Shown: piece after piece, positions 1 through 8,644 of the stretch
Numbering within the stretch: position 1 is the stretch's first letter
Layout: the number at the start of each line of letters is the position of its first letter
From: Erythrobacter aureus
GTDB taxonomy: Bacteria; Pseudomonadota; Alphaproteobacteria; Sphingomonadales; Sphingomonadaceae
Direction: 5' to 3'
NCBI RefSeq assembly: GCF_003355455.1
Contig: NZ_CP031357.1
Coordinates: forward strand, 2,582,501 to 2,646,500
DNA: 64,000 bases
The notes under the pieces: model-generated
Seen by the model: the letters and a program-made list of their open reading frames with translations, nothing else
Database searches by the model: none
What the model was told of the DNA's origin: nothing
Program-made: the position numbers and the translations under genes

Positions 1-319
1 GGACTCGCTCGAAGCCGAGGGCCTCATCGCGCCAGACGCCATCGGCAATTAGCAGCATACGCGCATCGTTGGGCGCGGTGCAGCTTTCAGAGAGCAAGAT
101 CGGCTGGCGCGCATCGTGCGGGCCGCCTGCCAGGCCGTTGGCAAGAAAAGTCGCGCCGCCTTGCTGCCAAAGAACCCTGGAAAGGTGCTGCCGCTGCGCT
201 TCGTCCTCGCTGACCACAACCAGCCGCTCGCCCGCCTGCAACACTTTGCGCGCGAGCTTGGCGACTGTGACATCGACCGGATCGCGGCTGAGCTGGTAGA
301 AATCGACGCGGGTGGTCAT
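1..319 (-). CDS. holC: DNA polymerase III subunit chi (HolC), 3' end cut off by window edge
   Basis: The reading frame begins MTTRVDFYQLSRDPVD and continues with a run containing LLSE and PNDARMLLIADG. This matches the chi subunit of the DNA polymerase III clamp-loader complex, which links the loader to single-strand binding protein. About 106 codons are visible; the C-terminus lies outside the window. The ATG at 317-319 fits the usual family start. It lies downstream of pepA and a DUF2256 microgene on the same strand, the pepA-holC order common in Sphingomonadales. A longer open frame on the opposite strand is an antisense shadow. Confidence 0.85.
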   Translation of the reverse strand, partial: MTTRVDFYQLSRDPVDVTVAKLARKVLQAGERLVVVSEDEAQRQHLSRVLWQQGGATFLANGLAGGPHDARQPILLSESCTAPNDARMLLIADGVWRDEALGFERV

Positions 320-358
320 TCTGGCTGCCCTATCGCCTTGCTACTTGGGGACACTTGC

Positions 359-538
359 TCATCCTACCGCTCCGCCAATCGGGGAAGGCCTATTCCTCCG
401 GCACCGCTCGGAACAGTATTTCACCTCGTCCCAGTCGCGTTCCCATTTCTTGCGCCAGGTGAACTCGAGGCTGCAGGCAAGACAGGCCTTCGAGGGCAGA
501 TCGCCCTTCCTGCGCATCTTGCCCGTGCCCTTGACCAC
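359..538 (-). CDS. DUF2256 family zinc-ribbon microprotein
   Basis: The frame reads MRRKGDLPSKACLACSLEF, then TWRKKWERDWDEVKYCSERC. This is the DUF2256 pattern: a tiny protein with two CxxC/CxxxC-like cysteine pairs and a Trp/Arg/Lys-rich centre, presumably binding one zinc ion. The stop is TGA at 359-361. The GTG at 536-538, 9 bases after the pepA stop, gives 59 residues; an internal ATG at 515-517 would give 52. The position suggests translation coupled to pepA. Its molecular function is unknown. The family assignment rests on motif recognition only. Confidence 0.7.
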   Translation of the reverse strand: MVKGTGKMRRKGDLPSKACLACSLEFTWRKKWERDWDEVKYCSERCRRNRPSPIGGAVG

Positions 539-547
539 CGTCCGTCG

Positions 548-2008
548 TCAGCCCTCCAGCGTGTCGCGAACGAAGCGGTCGACGAGGCGCACGCCATAGC
601 CTGTCGCACCCTTGCCCCAGGTACGGCCCGGCTTGTCCGACCAGACCATGCCTGCCACATCGACATGCGCCCAAGGGGTATCGTTCTCGATGAAACGCTG
701 CAGGAATTGTGCCGCCGTGATCGATCCGGCCGCCTTGCCGCCAATGTTCTTCATGTCCGCGATGGGCGAGTTGATGAGCTTGTCGTAGGCTGGCCCGATC
801 GGCATCCGCCAGTTGCGGTCACCGGTGACCTCGCCCGCCTCGTGCAAATCCTTGGCCAGCTTGTCATCGTTCGAGAACACGCCGGCAAACTCGTTGCCGA
901 GCGCAATGATCATCGCACCCGTGAGCGTCGCAAAATCGAGGATGCGCTCGGGCTGGAACTCTTTCTGCGTCCAGTGCAGTGCGTCGGCCAGCACCAGACG
1001 GCCTTCGGCATCGGTATTGAGCACCTCGATGGTCTGACCGCTCATCGACGTGACCACGTCGCCCGGGCGCTGCGCCTTGCCATCGGGCATGTTTTCGACC
1101 AGCCCCATCACGCCCACGACATTGGCCTGGGCCTTGCGCGAAACCAGTGTCAGCATGGCCCCGGCGACCGCGCCTGCGCCCCCCATGTCCCACTTCATAT
1201 CTTCCATGCCCGGCCCGGGCTTGATCGAAATGCCGCCGGTATCGAAAGTGACACCCTTGCCGACGAGCGCGGTCGGTGCGTCGCCAGGCTTTCCGCCATT
1301 CCAGCGGATCGCCAGAATCCGCGATTCACGTTCCGAACCAAGGCCCACGCCGAGCAGCGATCCCATGCCCAGCTTTTCCATGTCCGCTTCGTCGAGCACG
1401 ATCAGTTCGGCCCCGGTCCCTTCGAACCGATCCTGGCAGCGTTCCACGAAGCTTTCGGGATAGAGAATATTGGCGGGCTCCGTAATGAGCTGGCGCGTGA
1501 ATTCCACGCCCGTCGCGACATGGGCCATGTCGTCCCACGCTGCCTCGGCCTCCTCGGGCGCGCCGACAACGTGAACCGAAGCCAGCGTGACCTTCTGATC
1601 GTCCTTCATCTTCGTACGATAGACGTCATAGCGCCAGTTGCGCAGACGCAGACCGAGCAGCACGCACGCCGCCTCCTCGCCCGACAATCCGCTGTCCGAC
1701 AGGTCGAGTACAAGCTCCTCGTTCCCGCTCGACTGATACTTGGCGGCGAGCGCAGCCCCGGCCTTTTCCAGGTTGGCCAGGCGCGCTTCGTCGTTCTTGT
1801 CGCCCGCTCCGGCGATGGCCACACGCAAAACCTGCCCGTCGCGCTCGACGAAACCGTCGAAGATTTGTCCGGCATTGCCTTTGAAGCGCGCGGCTTCCAT
1901 GCCTTCGGTCATCGCCCTATCGAGACCGGCGGGGATCTTGCCCTTATCCGTGACTTGAGCAACAAGGCGCGCAACCTGCGGACGGGACTGGCTGAACTGA
2001 ATCTTCAT
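548..2008 (-). CDS. pepA: Leucyl aminopeptidase (M17 family, PepA)
   Basis: A cytosolic metallo-aminopeptidase of 486 residues that removes N-terminal residues from peptides and normally forms hexamers with two metal ions per subunit. The M17 signature NTDAEGRL lies at about residues 331-338 and the metal/lysine region GKGVTFDTGG at about 250-259. The start MKIQFSQSRPQ at 2006-2008 was chosen because upstream codons in this frame overlap lptD on the other strand and look unlike the family. It is transcribed divergently from lptD and followed by the DUF2256 gene and holC. Confidence 0.93.
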   Translation of the reverse strand: MKIQFSQSRPQVARLVAQVTDKGKIPAGLDRAMTEGMEAARFKGNAGQIFDGFVERDGQVLRVAIAGAGDKNDEARLANLEKAGAALAAKYQSSGNEELVLDLSDSGLSGEEAACVLLGLRLRNWRYDVYRTKMKDDQKVTLASVHVVGAPEEAEAAWDDMAHVATGVEFTRQLITEPANILYPESFVERCQDRFEGTGAELIVLDEADMEKLGMGSLLGVGLGSERESRILAIRWNGGKPGDAPTALVGKGVTFDTGGISIKPGPGMEDMKWDMGGAGAVAGAMLTLVSRKAQANVVGVMGLVENMPDGKAQRPGDVVTSMSGQTIEVLNTDAEGRLVLADALHWTQKEFQPERILDFATLTGAMIIALGNEFAGVFSNDDKLAKDLHEAGEVTGDRNWRMPIGPAYDKLINSPIADMKNIGGKAAGSITAAQFLQRFIENDTPWAHVDVAGMVWSDKPGRTWGKGATGYGVRLVDRFVRDTLEG

Positions 2009-2108
2009 GGAATCTCCGGAAACAATATCTGGTCGGGGCGGCGGGGTCCACGGCCGCCCATCGAGGATGGCGATTGCGATTAGGCGTGGCCGGTGCGATA
2101 GGCAAGCC

Positions 2109-4505
2109 ATGCTCCCGCCTGCAGAGATAGCATTGCCAGCCAGCCGGGAGGCCGTCAGGCCCGTGACCTGGATCGCCAGCGGGGTCGCTCTCGCCCTGGC
2201 TGCGCCACTGGCCGCGCAGTCCGCCGCCGACGACGTCGGGACGGTGGTCGACCCGCAAGATGAACCGGGGGATCCACAACCCGACCAACCGGCCCTCGAT
2301 CCCCAGGGCGACGTGGACGATCTCCTAACGGTCCCCGATCCCAATGCCGACCTCGACCCGCCCCCCGTTGCGACCGGCGAGGAAGGGATCGACACAGATG
2401 GCAATCGCGAGATCGATTTCGAGGCGGATATCCTCGAATACAGTGCGGACAGCGACAATGTGACCGCCAGCGGCAATGTGGTCCTGCGCAGCGGCGATCG
2501 TTCGCTGCGGGCCGATACGGTGAGCTGGAACCAGCAAACCGGCGTGATCGTGGCATCCGGCCGGGTGCGCTTCGTTGACGAGAACGGCAACCAGCTCTTT
2601 TCCGAGCGCGTAGAGCTGACCGATGAGTTCGAAGCCGGCGCGATGGAGAACCTTCTGCTTGCCCTGCGGCAAGGCGGGCGCCTCGCGGCCCTCCGTGGGA
2701 TGCGGGAGAGCGACGGCACGATTGCCTTGCAGGAAGCCGCCTATAGCGGCTGTTCCGTCGTCACGCCGCAAGGCTGTCCGAAAGATCCGAGCTGGCGGAT
2801 CACGGCAGAACGGGTGGTTTACGATCCGCAAAGCCAGAGAATCAAGTTTACGGGCGCGTTTCTGGAATTGTTCGGCGCGCGAATCCTCCCCCTTCCCGGC
2901 CTGGCGGTGCGGACCGATGGCGGCGCCGTGTCGGGGCTACTCGTTCCCGACCTGCGGTTTTCCAAAAGCAACGGGGTGGAGGTGTCGGGCAGCTATTTCC
3001 TGCGCTTCGCGGATAATCGCGACCTGACACTGACCACCCATGTCTATACCCAGGCCGCGCCGATGGTCGCCGCGCAATGGCGGCATCTGACGGAAAGGGG
3101 CGCCTATCAAATCACCGGCTATGCCACCCATTCGCAGCGCATTTCCACCTTCACGGGCGCGCCCAATAGCGAGGAAGAGTTTCGCGGCTACATCTTTGCC
3201 AACGGCAAGTTTCAGCTTTCCCCGGACTGGAGCTTAACCGGATCGATCCGCCGAACGACGGACCGCACGTTCCTGCGCCGCTATGATATCAGCCGCGATG
3301 ATCGGCTACGCTCCACCCTCGAGCTCGAGAGGATCGGCAGCAACACCTATTTTTCCCTCGCCGGCTGGGCGACGCAGACACTGCGCCTCAACCAACCCCA
3401 GGGCGAAGTGCCGATTGCCCTTCCCGTGCTCGACGCCCGCTGGCGGCCCGACATTCCGCTAGTCGGCGGGCAGCTCGAGCTTCAGCTCAATACGCTCTCG
3501 ATTTCTCGGGATATCGGGCAGGATACTCAGCGCGCTTTTGCCCGCGCGCAGTGGGATTTGCGCCGCATAACCGGGCTGGGGCAGGTGGTTACGCTGACCG
3601 GCATGCTGCGCGGCGACGTCTACCATTCGGATGAGAACTTTCTGACCACGACAGCCAGCTATCGTGGCAATCCGGGCTGGGAATATCGCGGCGTCGCTCT
3701 GGGTGCTCTCGATGTTCAATGGCCCTTCGTCGGAGAGGCTTTCGGCGGCACGCAGGTATTCACGCCGCGCGTCCAGTTGGTGGCCACCCCGCCGATCAAG
3801 AACCTCGCCATTCCAAACGAGGATGCCCGCGCGATCGACCTGGAAGATTCGAACCTGTTCGCGCTCAATCGCTTCCCCGGCTACGATCGGGTGGAAGACG
3901 GGGCGCGGATTACCTATGGCCTGGATTGGTCGCTGCGTATCCCCGACTGGGAGCTCAAGACAACGGTCGGGCAATCCTACCGGCTCGACAGCGATCGCGA
4001 CATCCTGCCCGTCGGAACCGGCCTCTCGGAAAAATTCTCCGATTTCGTGGGCCGTACCGAAGTCCGGTATCGCGACTTTCTCAAATTTACCCACCGCTTC
4101 AGACTGGACAAGGACAGCCTGGCCATCCGCCGCAACGAAATCGACGCGGCGGTCGGGTCCAGCAAGACCTACGCCGAACTTGGCTATGTCCGGCTCAACC
4201 GGAATATCACGCAGGTAGAGGATCTACAGGACCGCGAGGAATTGCGCGGTGCCGTGCGCATAGCTTTCGCCAATTACTGGTCGGTTTTCGGCTCGGGAGT
4301 GTTCAACCTGACCGACCGCGAAGAAGACCCGATGTTGTCTTCGGACGGGTTCGACCCCATCCGTACTCGTCTGGGCGTCGCCTATCGCGATGATTGCCTC
4401 GAGCTGGGCGCGACCTGGCGCCGTGACTATATCACCTCGGGCGATGCCCAGCGCGGGGATACCTTCCAGTTCTATTTCAGCTTGAGAAATCTGGGATTCC
4501 GCTAG
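2109..4505 (+). CDS. lptD: LPS-assembly protein LptD
   Basis: The outer-membrane translocon that inserts lipopolysaccharide into the outer leaflet, working with LptE. A signal peptide (VALALAAPLAAQSA) is followed by an acidic, Pro/Asp-rich linker, then an OstA/LptA-like domain (IDFEADILEYSADSDNVTAS) and a long beta-barrel with alternating aromatic strands ending in LGFR. Length is about 798 residues from the ATG at 2109. A GTG at 2163, 11 bases after GGGAGG, is an alternative start that leaves a short but plausible signal peptide. It heads the conserved lptD-surA-pdxA-rsmA order, with about 130 bases before surA. Confidence 0.92.
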   Translation: MLPPAEIALPASREAVRPVTWIASGVALALAAPLAAQSAADDVGTVVDPQDEPGDPQPDQPALDPQGDVDDLLTVPDPNADLDPPPVATGEEGIDTDGNREIDFEADILEYSADSDNVTASGNVVLRSGDRSLRADTVSWNQQTGVIVASGRVRFVDENGNQLFSERVELTDEFEAGAMENLLLALRQGGRLAALRGMRESDGTIALQEAAYSGCSVVTPQGCPKDPSWRITAERVVYDPQSQRIKFTGAFLELFGARILPLPGLAVRTDGGAVSGLLVPDLRFSKSNGVEVSGSYFLRFADNRDLTLTTHVYTQAAPMVAAQWRHLTERGAYQITGYATHSQRISTFTGAPNSEEEFRGYIFANGKFQLSPDWSLTGSIRRTTDRTFLRRYDISRDDRLRSTLELERIGSNTYFSLAGWATQTLRLNQPQGEVPIALPVLDARWRPDIPLVGGQLELQLNTLSISRDIGQDTQRAFARAQWDLRRITGLGQVVTLTGMLRGDVYHSDENFLTTTASYRGNPGWEYRGVALGALDVQWPFVGEAFGGTQVFTPRVQLVATPPIKNLAIPNEDARAIDLEDSNLFALNRFPGYDRVEDGARITYGLDWSLRIPDWELKTTVGQSYRLDSDRDILPVGTGLSEKFSDFVGRTEVRYRDFLKFTHRFRLDKDSLAIRRNEIDAAVGSSKTYAELGYVRLNRNITQVEDLQDREELRGAVRIAFANYWSVFGSGVFNLTDREEDPMLSSDGFDPIRTRLGVAYRDDCLELGATWRRDYITSGDAQRGDTFQFYFSLRNLGFR

Positions 4506-4636
4506 CCCGCGCTTATTGGCACCTTGCGCCAAACACGCTATCCGGCGCGCAACTATCAGCTTTGGTTAAGCCGCGCCGCTGCATGACAGGCGGCATAATC
4601 GGGCATCGAGACGATGCCGCAAAACAGGTTCGACAC

Positions 4637-5983
4637 GTGACTGCAAAAATGTTTTCCCGACTGCTCTCCGTCGCTGCAGCCGCTGGCCTCGCCGCTACGC
4701 CCATTGTCGGTCAAGCCCAGCAGGCCACGGCACAGGGCGATTTACTCGGCCTTCCAAGCGATCTCAGCATGTTGGGTGAGACCGACCCCAATCGCCGCGT
4801 GGCAACGGCACTGGTTAACGGTTTCGTCATTACGGAAACCGACGTCAATCACCGCGTCGCCTTGCTTCTAGCGGCGAACCAGCGCCCAGTGAGCGATGAG
4901 GAAATGATCCGTATCCGCATGCAGGTGCTACGCAATCTCATCGACGAGACCCTGCAGATCCAGGCTGCCGAAGCACAGGAAATGGAGCTTCCCCAAGCTG
5001 AAGTCGACCAGACGTACAACCGCGTCGCGGCGCAGAACTTCGAACAGAACCCCCGGGCGATGGACGAATATCTTCGTTCGATCGGCTCCTCGCCCGAATC
5101 GCTGAAGCGCCAGATCAAAGGCGAAATGGCATGGAACAACCTTCTGCGCCGGAACGTCTCGCCCTTCATCAACGTCTCGGCCGAGGAGGTGAACGAGCTT
5201 ATCGAACGGCTCGAAGCTTCGCGCGGCACCGAAGAATATCGGCTCGGTGAAATTTACCTCTCGGCCACCCCGGAAACGCAAGCAGCGGTCGAGGCCAACG
5301 CCAACAAGATCGTCGAACAGTTGCGCCAAGGCGGCAGCTTCGTTGCCTATGCGCGCCAGTTTTCCGAAGCCTCGACCGCGGCGGTCGGTGGCGATCTGGG
5401 CTGGATCCAGCTCGCGCAGCTCAAGAACGCGGAACTGGAAGCCGTCGCCCGCGAAATGAACCCCGGCCAGCTCGTCGGGCCGATCCGTATTCCGGGTGGT
5501 TTTTCCATCCTCTACCTGATCGACAAGCGGCAGGTGCTGATGGCAGATCCTCGCGATGCCGTACTCAGCCTGAAACAAATCCAGATCACTTTCGATCCCG
5601 GCACTTCGGAGGCAACCGCGCAGCAGCGAGTTGCCCGCTTTACCGAAGGTGTGCAGGCGATCCGTGGCTGCGGCGATGCCGAAAATGCCGCCTCGGCATT
5701 GGGTGCCACCGTGGTCACCAACGACCAGATCCGCGTGCGTTCCCTGCCCGATCAATTGCAGAATATTCTCCTGCAGCTTCAGGTCGGCCAGTCCACTCCG
5801 CCCTTCGGTTCGTTCGAAGAAGGCGTGAGGGTTCTGATGCTATGTGGCCGCGACGACCCTCAGGTCGCGGAAGGCCCGGACTTCGACCAGCTGATGGGTC
5901 AGCTCGAGAACGAGCGTGTCGAAAAGCGCGCTCAGCGGTATCTCCGCGATCTGCGCAACGACGCTTACATCGAGTATAATTGA
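4637..5983 (+). CDS. surA: Periplasmic chaperone / peptidyl-prolyl isomerase SurA
   Basis: A SurA-type chaperone for outer-membrane proteins such as LptD. A signal peptide (MFSRLLSVAAAAGLAA...GQAQQ) precedes the SurA N-domain (residues about 50-200) and one clear parvulin domain containing FSEASTAAVGGDLGW. A second, more divergent parvulin-like region follows (about 310-420). The GTG at 4637 is preferred because CAGGT lies 8 bases upstream; the ATG at 4649 is too far from it. The stop overlaps a possible TTG start of pdxA, so the two genes are probably translated together. Confidence 0.9.
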   Translation: MTAKMFSRLLSVAAAAGLAATPIVGQAQQATAQGDLLGLPSDLSMLGETDPNRRVATALVNGFVITETDVNHRVALLLAANQRPVSDEEMIRIRMQVLRNLIDETLQIQAAEAQEMELPQAEVDQTYNRVAAQNFEQNPRAMDEYLRSIGSSPESLKRQIKGEMAWNNLLRRNVSPFINVSAEEVNELIERLEASRGTEEYRLGEIYLSATPETQAAVEANANKIVEQLRQGGSFVAYARQFSEASTAAVGGDLGWIQLAQLKNAELEAVAREMNPGQLVGPIRIPGGFSILYLIDKRQVLMADPRDAVLSLKQIQITFDPGTSEATAQQRVARFTEGVQAIRGCGDAENAASALGATVVTNDQIRVRSLPDQLQNILLQLQVGQSTPPFGSFEEGVRVLMLCGRDDPQVAEGPDFDQLMGQLENERVEKRAQRYLRDLRNDAYIEYN

Positions 5984-5991
5984 CGAAGGAC

Positions 5992-6993
5992 ATGGCTGCC
6001 CTCGCCGTCTCGCTTGGCGATCCGGCGGGGATCGGGCCTGAGATCATCGCCGAAAGCTGGGCGCGGCGCCACGACATGGCGCTTGCGCCCTTCTTCGTGC
6101 TGGGGGGAGCGGGCGTTCTTGCCGAAGCGGCAGGGGCGCGCGGTCTAGCTGTCGAAATTCAACGCATCGAGGCGCCCTCGCAAGCGGCACGCGTCTTCGA
6201 AAATGCCCTGCCGGTCCTGGGGCAGGAAGATTGCGATGCGATACCCGGCAATCCGGACGATCAAGGCGCCGCGCTGGCGATGCATTCGCTCGCAGAGGCA
6301 ACCCGGCATGCTTTGCTGGGGACAGCCTCGGCAGTGGTGACTGCACCGATAGCTAAGGCCCAGCTAGCCCGCGTCGGTTTCGAATATCCCGGCCAGACCG
6401 AATTTCTTGCGGATGTGTGCGGGCTGGAGCGCGAGGATGCAGTCATGATGCTCGCGGGACCAAGCCTGCGCGCCGTACCGCTGACCGTCCACTGCGCGCT
6501 TGCCGACGTGCCCACGCGGTTGACGCAGAGCCTGATCGAGCACCGGGCGCGCATCGTGGCCCAGGCATTGGCACGCGATTTGGGCATTACCTCCCCGCGT
6601 CTTGCCGTCTGCGGATTGAATCCTCATGCAGGCGAAGGGGGGCGTTTCGGTGACGAGGAAGCGCGCATTATCGAACCGGCGATCGAGGCGCTATCCGCCG
6701 AGGGGCTGCGCATAACCGGCCCGCATCCGGCAGACGCCCTTTTCACGCCGCGTGCCCGCCAGACTTACGATGTGGCACTGGCGATGTACCACGATCAGGC
6801 GCTGGTACCCCTGAAAGCTCTCGATTTCGACGAGGGCGTGAACGTTACGCTCGGCCTGCCCATCGTGCGAACCAGCCCCGACCACGGCACGGCCTTCGAC
6901 ATCGCGGGCAAGTCGCTTGCTCACCCCGGTGCCATGATCGCCGCGCTGAAACTGGCAGGCGACATGGCGACGCGGCGTGCCAGCCATGGCTGA
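5992..6993 (+). CDS. pdxA: 4-hydroxythreonine-4-phosphate dehydrogenase
   Basis: Vitamin B6 biosynthesis: oxidises 4-phosphohydroxy-L-threonine with NAD. Seen are the N-terminal LAVSLGDPAGIGPEI, the substrate region VTAPIAKAQL, NPHAGEGGRFGDEE, and the metal-binding AMYHDQALVPLK. The ATG at 5992 gives 333 residues, a normal length. A TTG at 5980 overlapping the surA stop (TTGA) would add four residues and is an alternative. The end overlaps rsmA by 8 bases, which ties the two genes together as in the enterobacterial surA-pdxA-rsmA operon. Confidence 0.93.
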   Translation: MAALAVSLGDPAGIGPEIIAESWARRHDMALAPFFVLGGAGVLAEAAGARGLAVEIQRIEAPSQAARVFENALPVLGQEDCDAIPGNPDDQGAALAMHSLAEATRHALLGTASAVVTAPIAKAQLARVGFEYPGQTEFLADVCGLEREDAVMMLAGPSLRAVPLTVHCALADVPTRLTQSLIEHRARIVAQALARDLGITSPRLAVCGLNPHAGEGGRFGDEEARIIEPAIEALSAEGLRITGPHPADALFTPRARQTYDVALAMYHDQALVPLKALDFDEGVNVTLGLPIVRTSPDHGTAFDIAGKSLAHPGAMIAALKLAGDMATRRASHG

Positions 6994-7810
6994 TCTGCCC
7001 CCCTTACGCGAAGTGATTGCCCGTCACGGGCTCAGCGCGTCCAAGGCGCTGGGCCAGAACTTCCTGTTCGACGAACAATTGCTGGACCGGATCGCCGCCA
7101 TTCCGGGCGATCTTTCAGGCAAGCAGGTGCTCGAAGTCGGCCCTGGACCCGGAGGCCTGACCCGCGCCCTGCTGCGCAGCGGTGCGAGGGTTACCGCGAT
7201 CGAGATGGACAAGCGCTGTCTCCCGGCTCTGGCCGAGTTGGGCGAGGCGTTTCCGGGGCAGCTACGCGTGATCGAAGGCGATGCGCTCAGGCTCGATCAT
7301 GCCGAGCTGATGGGCGGCGAGCCCTTCGCCGTGCTCTCCAACCTGCCATACAATGTCGGAACAGCGCTGTTCGTCCGCTGGCTCGGTGGAGAGCGTTGGC
7401 CGCCCCTCTGGACCAGCCTCACGCTGATGTTTCAGCAGGAGGTTGCCCAGCGGATTGTCGCCCGGCCCGGCGGCTCGATCTACGGTCGGTTGGCGGTATT
7501 GGCACAATGGCGCAGTGACGCGAAGCTGGCGATGAAAGTCCATCGCAGCGCCTTCACCCCGCCGCCCAAAGTCATGAGCGCAATTGTCCATGTCGAACCC
7601 GGCGCGATGCCCGAAGGCGTTTCGGCGCGGATACTGGAACGGCTGACCGAAGCCGCATTTGGCCAGCGCCGGAAAATGTTGCGCCAAAGCCTCAAAGGCG
7701 TTTCCGGCGCGGTCGAGGCGCTGGCAAAGGTCGGGATCGACCCGCAAAGGCGCGCCGAGACTGTCTCGGTGACGGAATTCGTTGAGCTGGCGAGAATCCT
7801 CTCCGTTTAG
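6986..7810 (+). CDS. rsmA: 16S rRNA (adenine1518-N6/adenine1519-N6)-dimethyltransferase
   Basis: KsgA/RsmA dimethylates two adjacent adenines in the 3' hairpin of 16S rRNA during small-subunit assembly. Visible are the N-terminal KALGQNFLFD, the SAM-binding VLEVGPGPGGLTRALL, and the catalytic NLPYNVGT. Length is 274 residues from the ATG at 6986; an upstream GTG at 6977 would add three residues. It overlaps the end of pdxA by 8 bases. Its stop overlaps the stop of the convergent DUF2189 gene by four bases. Confidence 0.94.
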   Translation: MADLPPLREVIARHGLSASKALGQNFLFDEQLLDRIAAIPGDLSGKQVLEVGPGPGGLTRALLRSGARVTAIEMDKRCLPALAELGEAFPGQLRVIEGDALRLDHAELMGGEPFAVLSNLPYNVGTALFVRWLGGERWPPLWTSLTLMFQQEVAQRIVARPGGSIYGRLAVLAQWRSDAKLAMKVHRSAFTPPPKVMSAIVHVEPGAMPEGVSARILERLTEAAFGQRRKMLRQSLKGVSGAVEALAKVGIDPQRRAETVSVTEFVELARILSV

Positions 7811-8586
7811 CCGACCTGGCCGACGATGCGCCGGTATAGGTGCCAGGTCGCATGGCCGAAAACGGGCAGAACGATGAGAAGGCCCAGAAAAGCGGGCAGC
7901 ATCGCCACCAGCAGCGACGCAGCGATCACCGCTGCCCAGACACATAGCAAGACCATATTCGCCCTGAACGCCGCAAGGCTCGCGATGATGGCAGTGAGGA
8001 AATCGACTTCACGATCCACCAGCATCGGCAGGCTGACAACCGTCACCGCATAGAAGGCCAGAGCCAGGATTGCGCCGACCAGCGTACCGACCGCCAGCAT
8101 TGCCATCCCCTCGGGCGTGGCAAAGGCGGCCAGCGATTCCGATCCAACACCGGATTCGGCGAGGAAAATCGCGAAAATTCCATGCGCGATGATCATCCAG
8201 AAACTGAACGCGACGAACACGATGCCACCCATCATGATGAGCTGTTCGTCACCCCTGCCGCGCAGAGCCCCGAGTACGGCGCCCCAGCCAATCGGCAAAC
8301 CCGCCTCGCGGCGGCGGCTGACCTCGTATAATCCGACTGCGGTGAACGGCGCGATCAGCGGAAATCCGGCCACCGCCGGGACGAACCACATCGGCTCGCC
8401 CCAGCGCATCAAGGCCACGAACAGGAACAGACCGGCCGCCACATAGATCGACGCGAAAAACAAGCCGAATAGCGGCCTGGCGAGGAAATCCGCCAGCCCC
8501 GCTCTAAGCGCACGGCCAAGATCCCCGATGGTGAGATCATTCGCGACCTGTTCCACGGATGCTGCGACATTGTTGGCGGCCTGCAT
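7807..8586 (-). CDS. DUF2189 domain-containing multi-pass membrane protein
   Basis: A 259-residue integral membrane protein with about six hydrophobic segments (for example LFGLFFASIYVAAGLFLFVA and MVLLCVWAAVIAASLLVAML). The pattern MRWGEPMWFVPAVAGFPLIA and the closing FGHATWHLYRRIV fit the DUF2189 family, whose function is unknown. The start ATG at 8584-8586 has GGGAGG nine bases upstream; codons further up overlap the end of glcB. It lies downstream of glcB on the same strand, with a gap of about 58 bases. Confidence 0.82.
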   Translation of the reverse strand: MQAANNVAASVEQVANDLTIGDLGRALRAGLADFLARPLFGLFFASIYVAAGLFLFVALMRWGEPMWFVPAVAGFPLIAPFTAVGLYEVSRRREAGLPIGWGAVLGALRGRGDEQLIMMGGIVFVAFSFWMIIAHGIFAIFLAESGVGSESLAAFATPEGMAMLAVGTLVGAILALAFYAVTVVSLPMLVDREVDFLTAIIASLAAFRANMVLLCVWAAVIAASLLVAMLPAFLGLLIVLPVFGHATWHLYRRIVGQVG

Positions 8587-8644
8587 GACACCGTTCCTCC
8601 CTTCCCACTTCCGGGAGATAGTCTGCATCAGGCCGCCCAGTGCA

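Noticed and set aside
116..2083. Long open frame on the plus strand across holC and pepA
   Set aside because: Antisense to pepA, whose M17 motifs are unmistakable. The translated protein has no recognisable domain, and GC-rich codon bias makes such shadows common.
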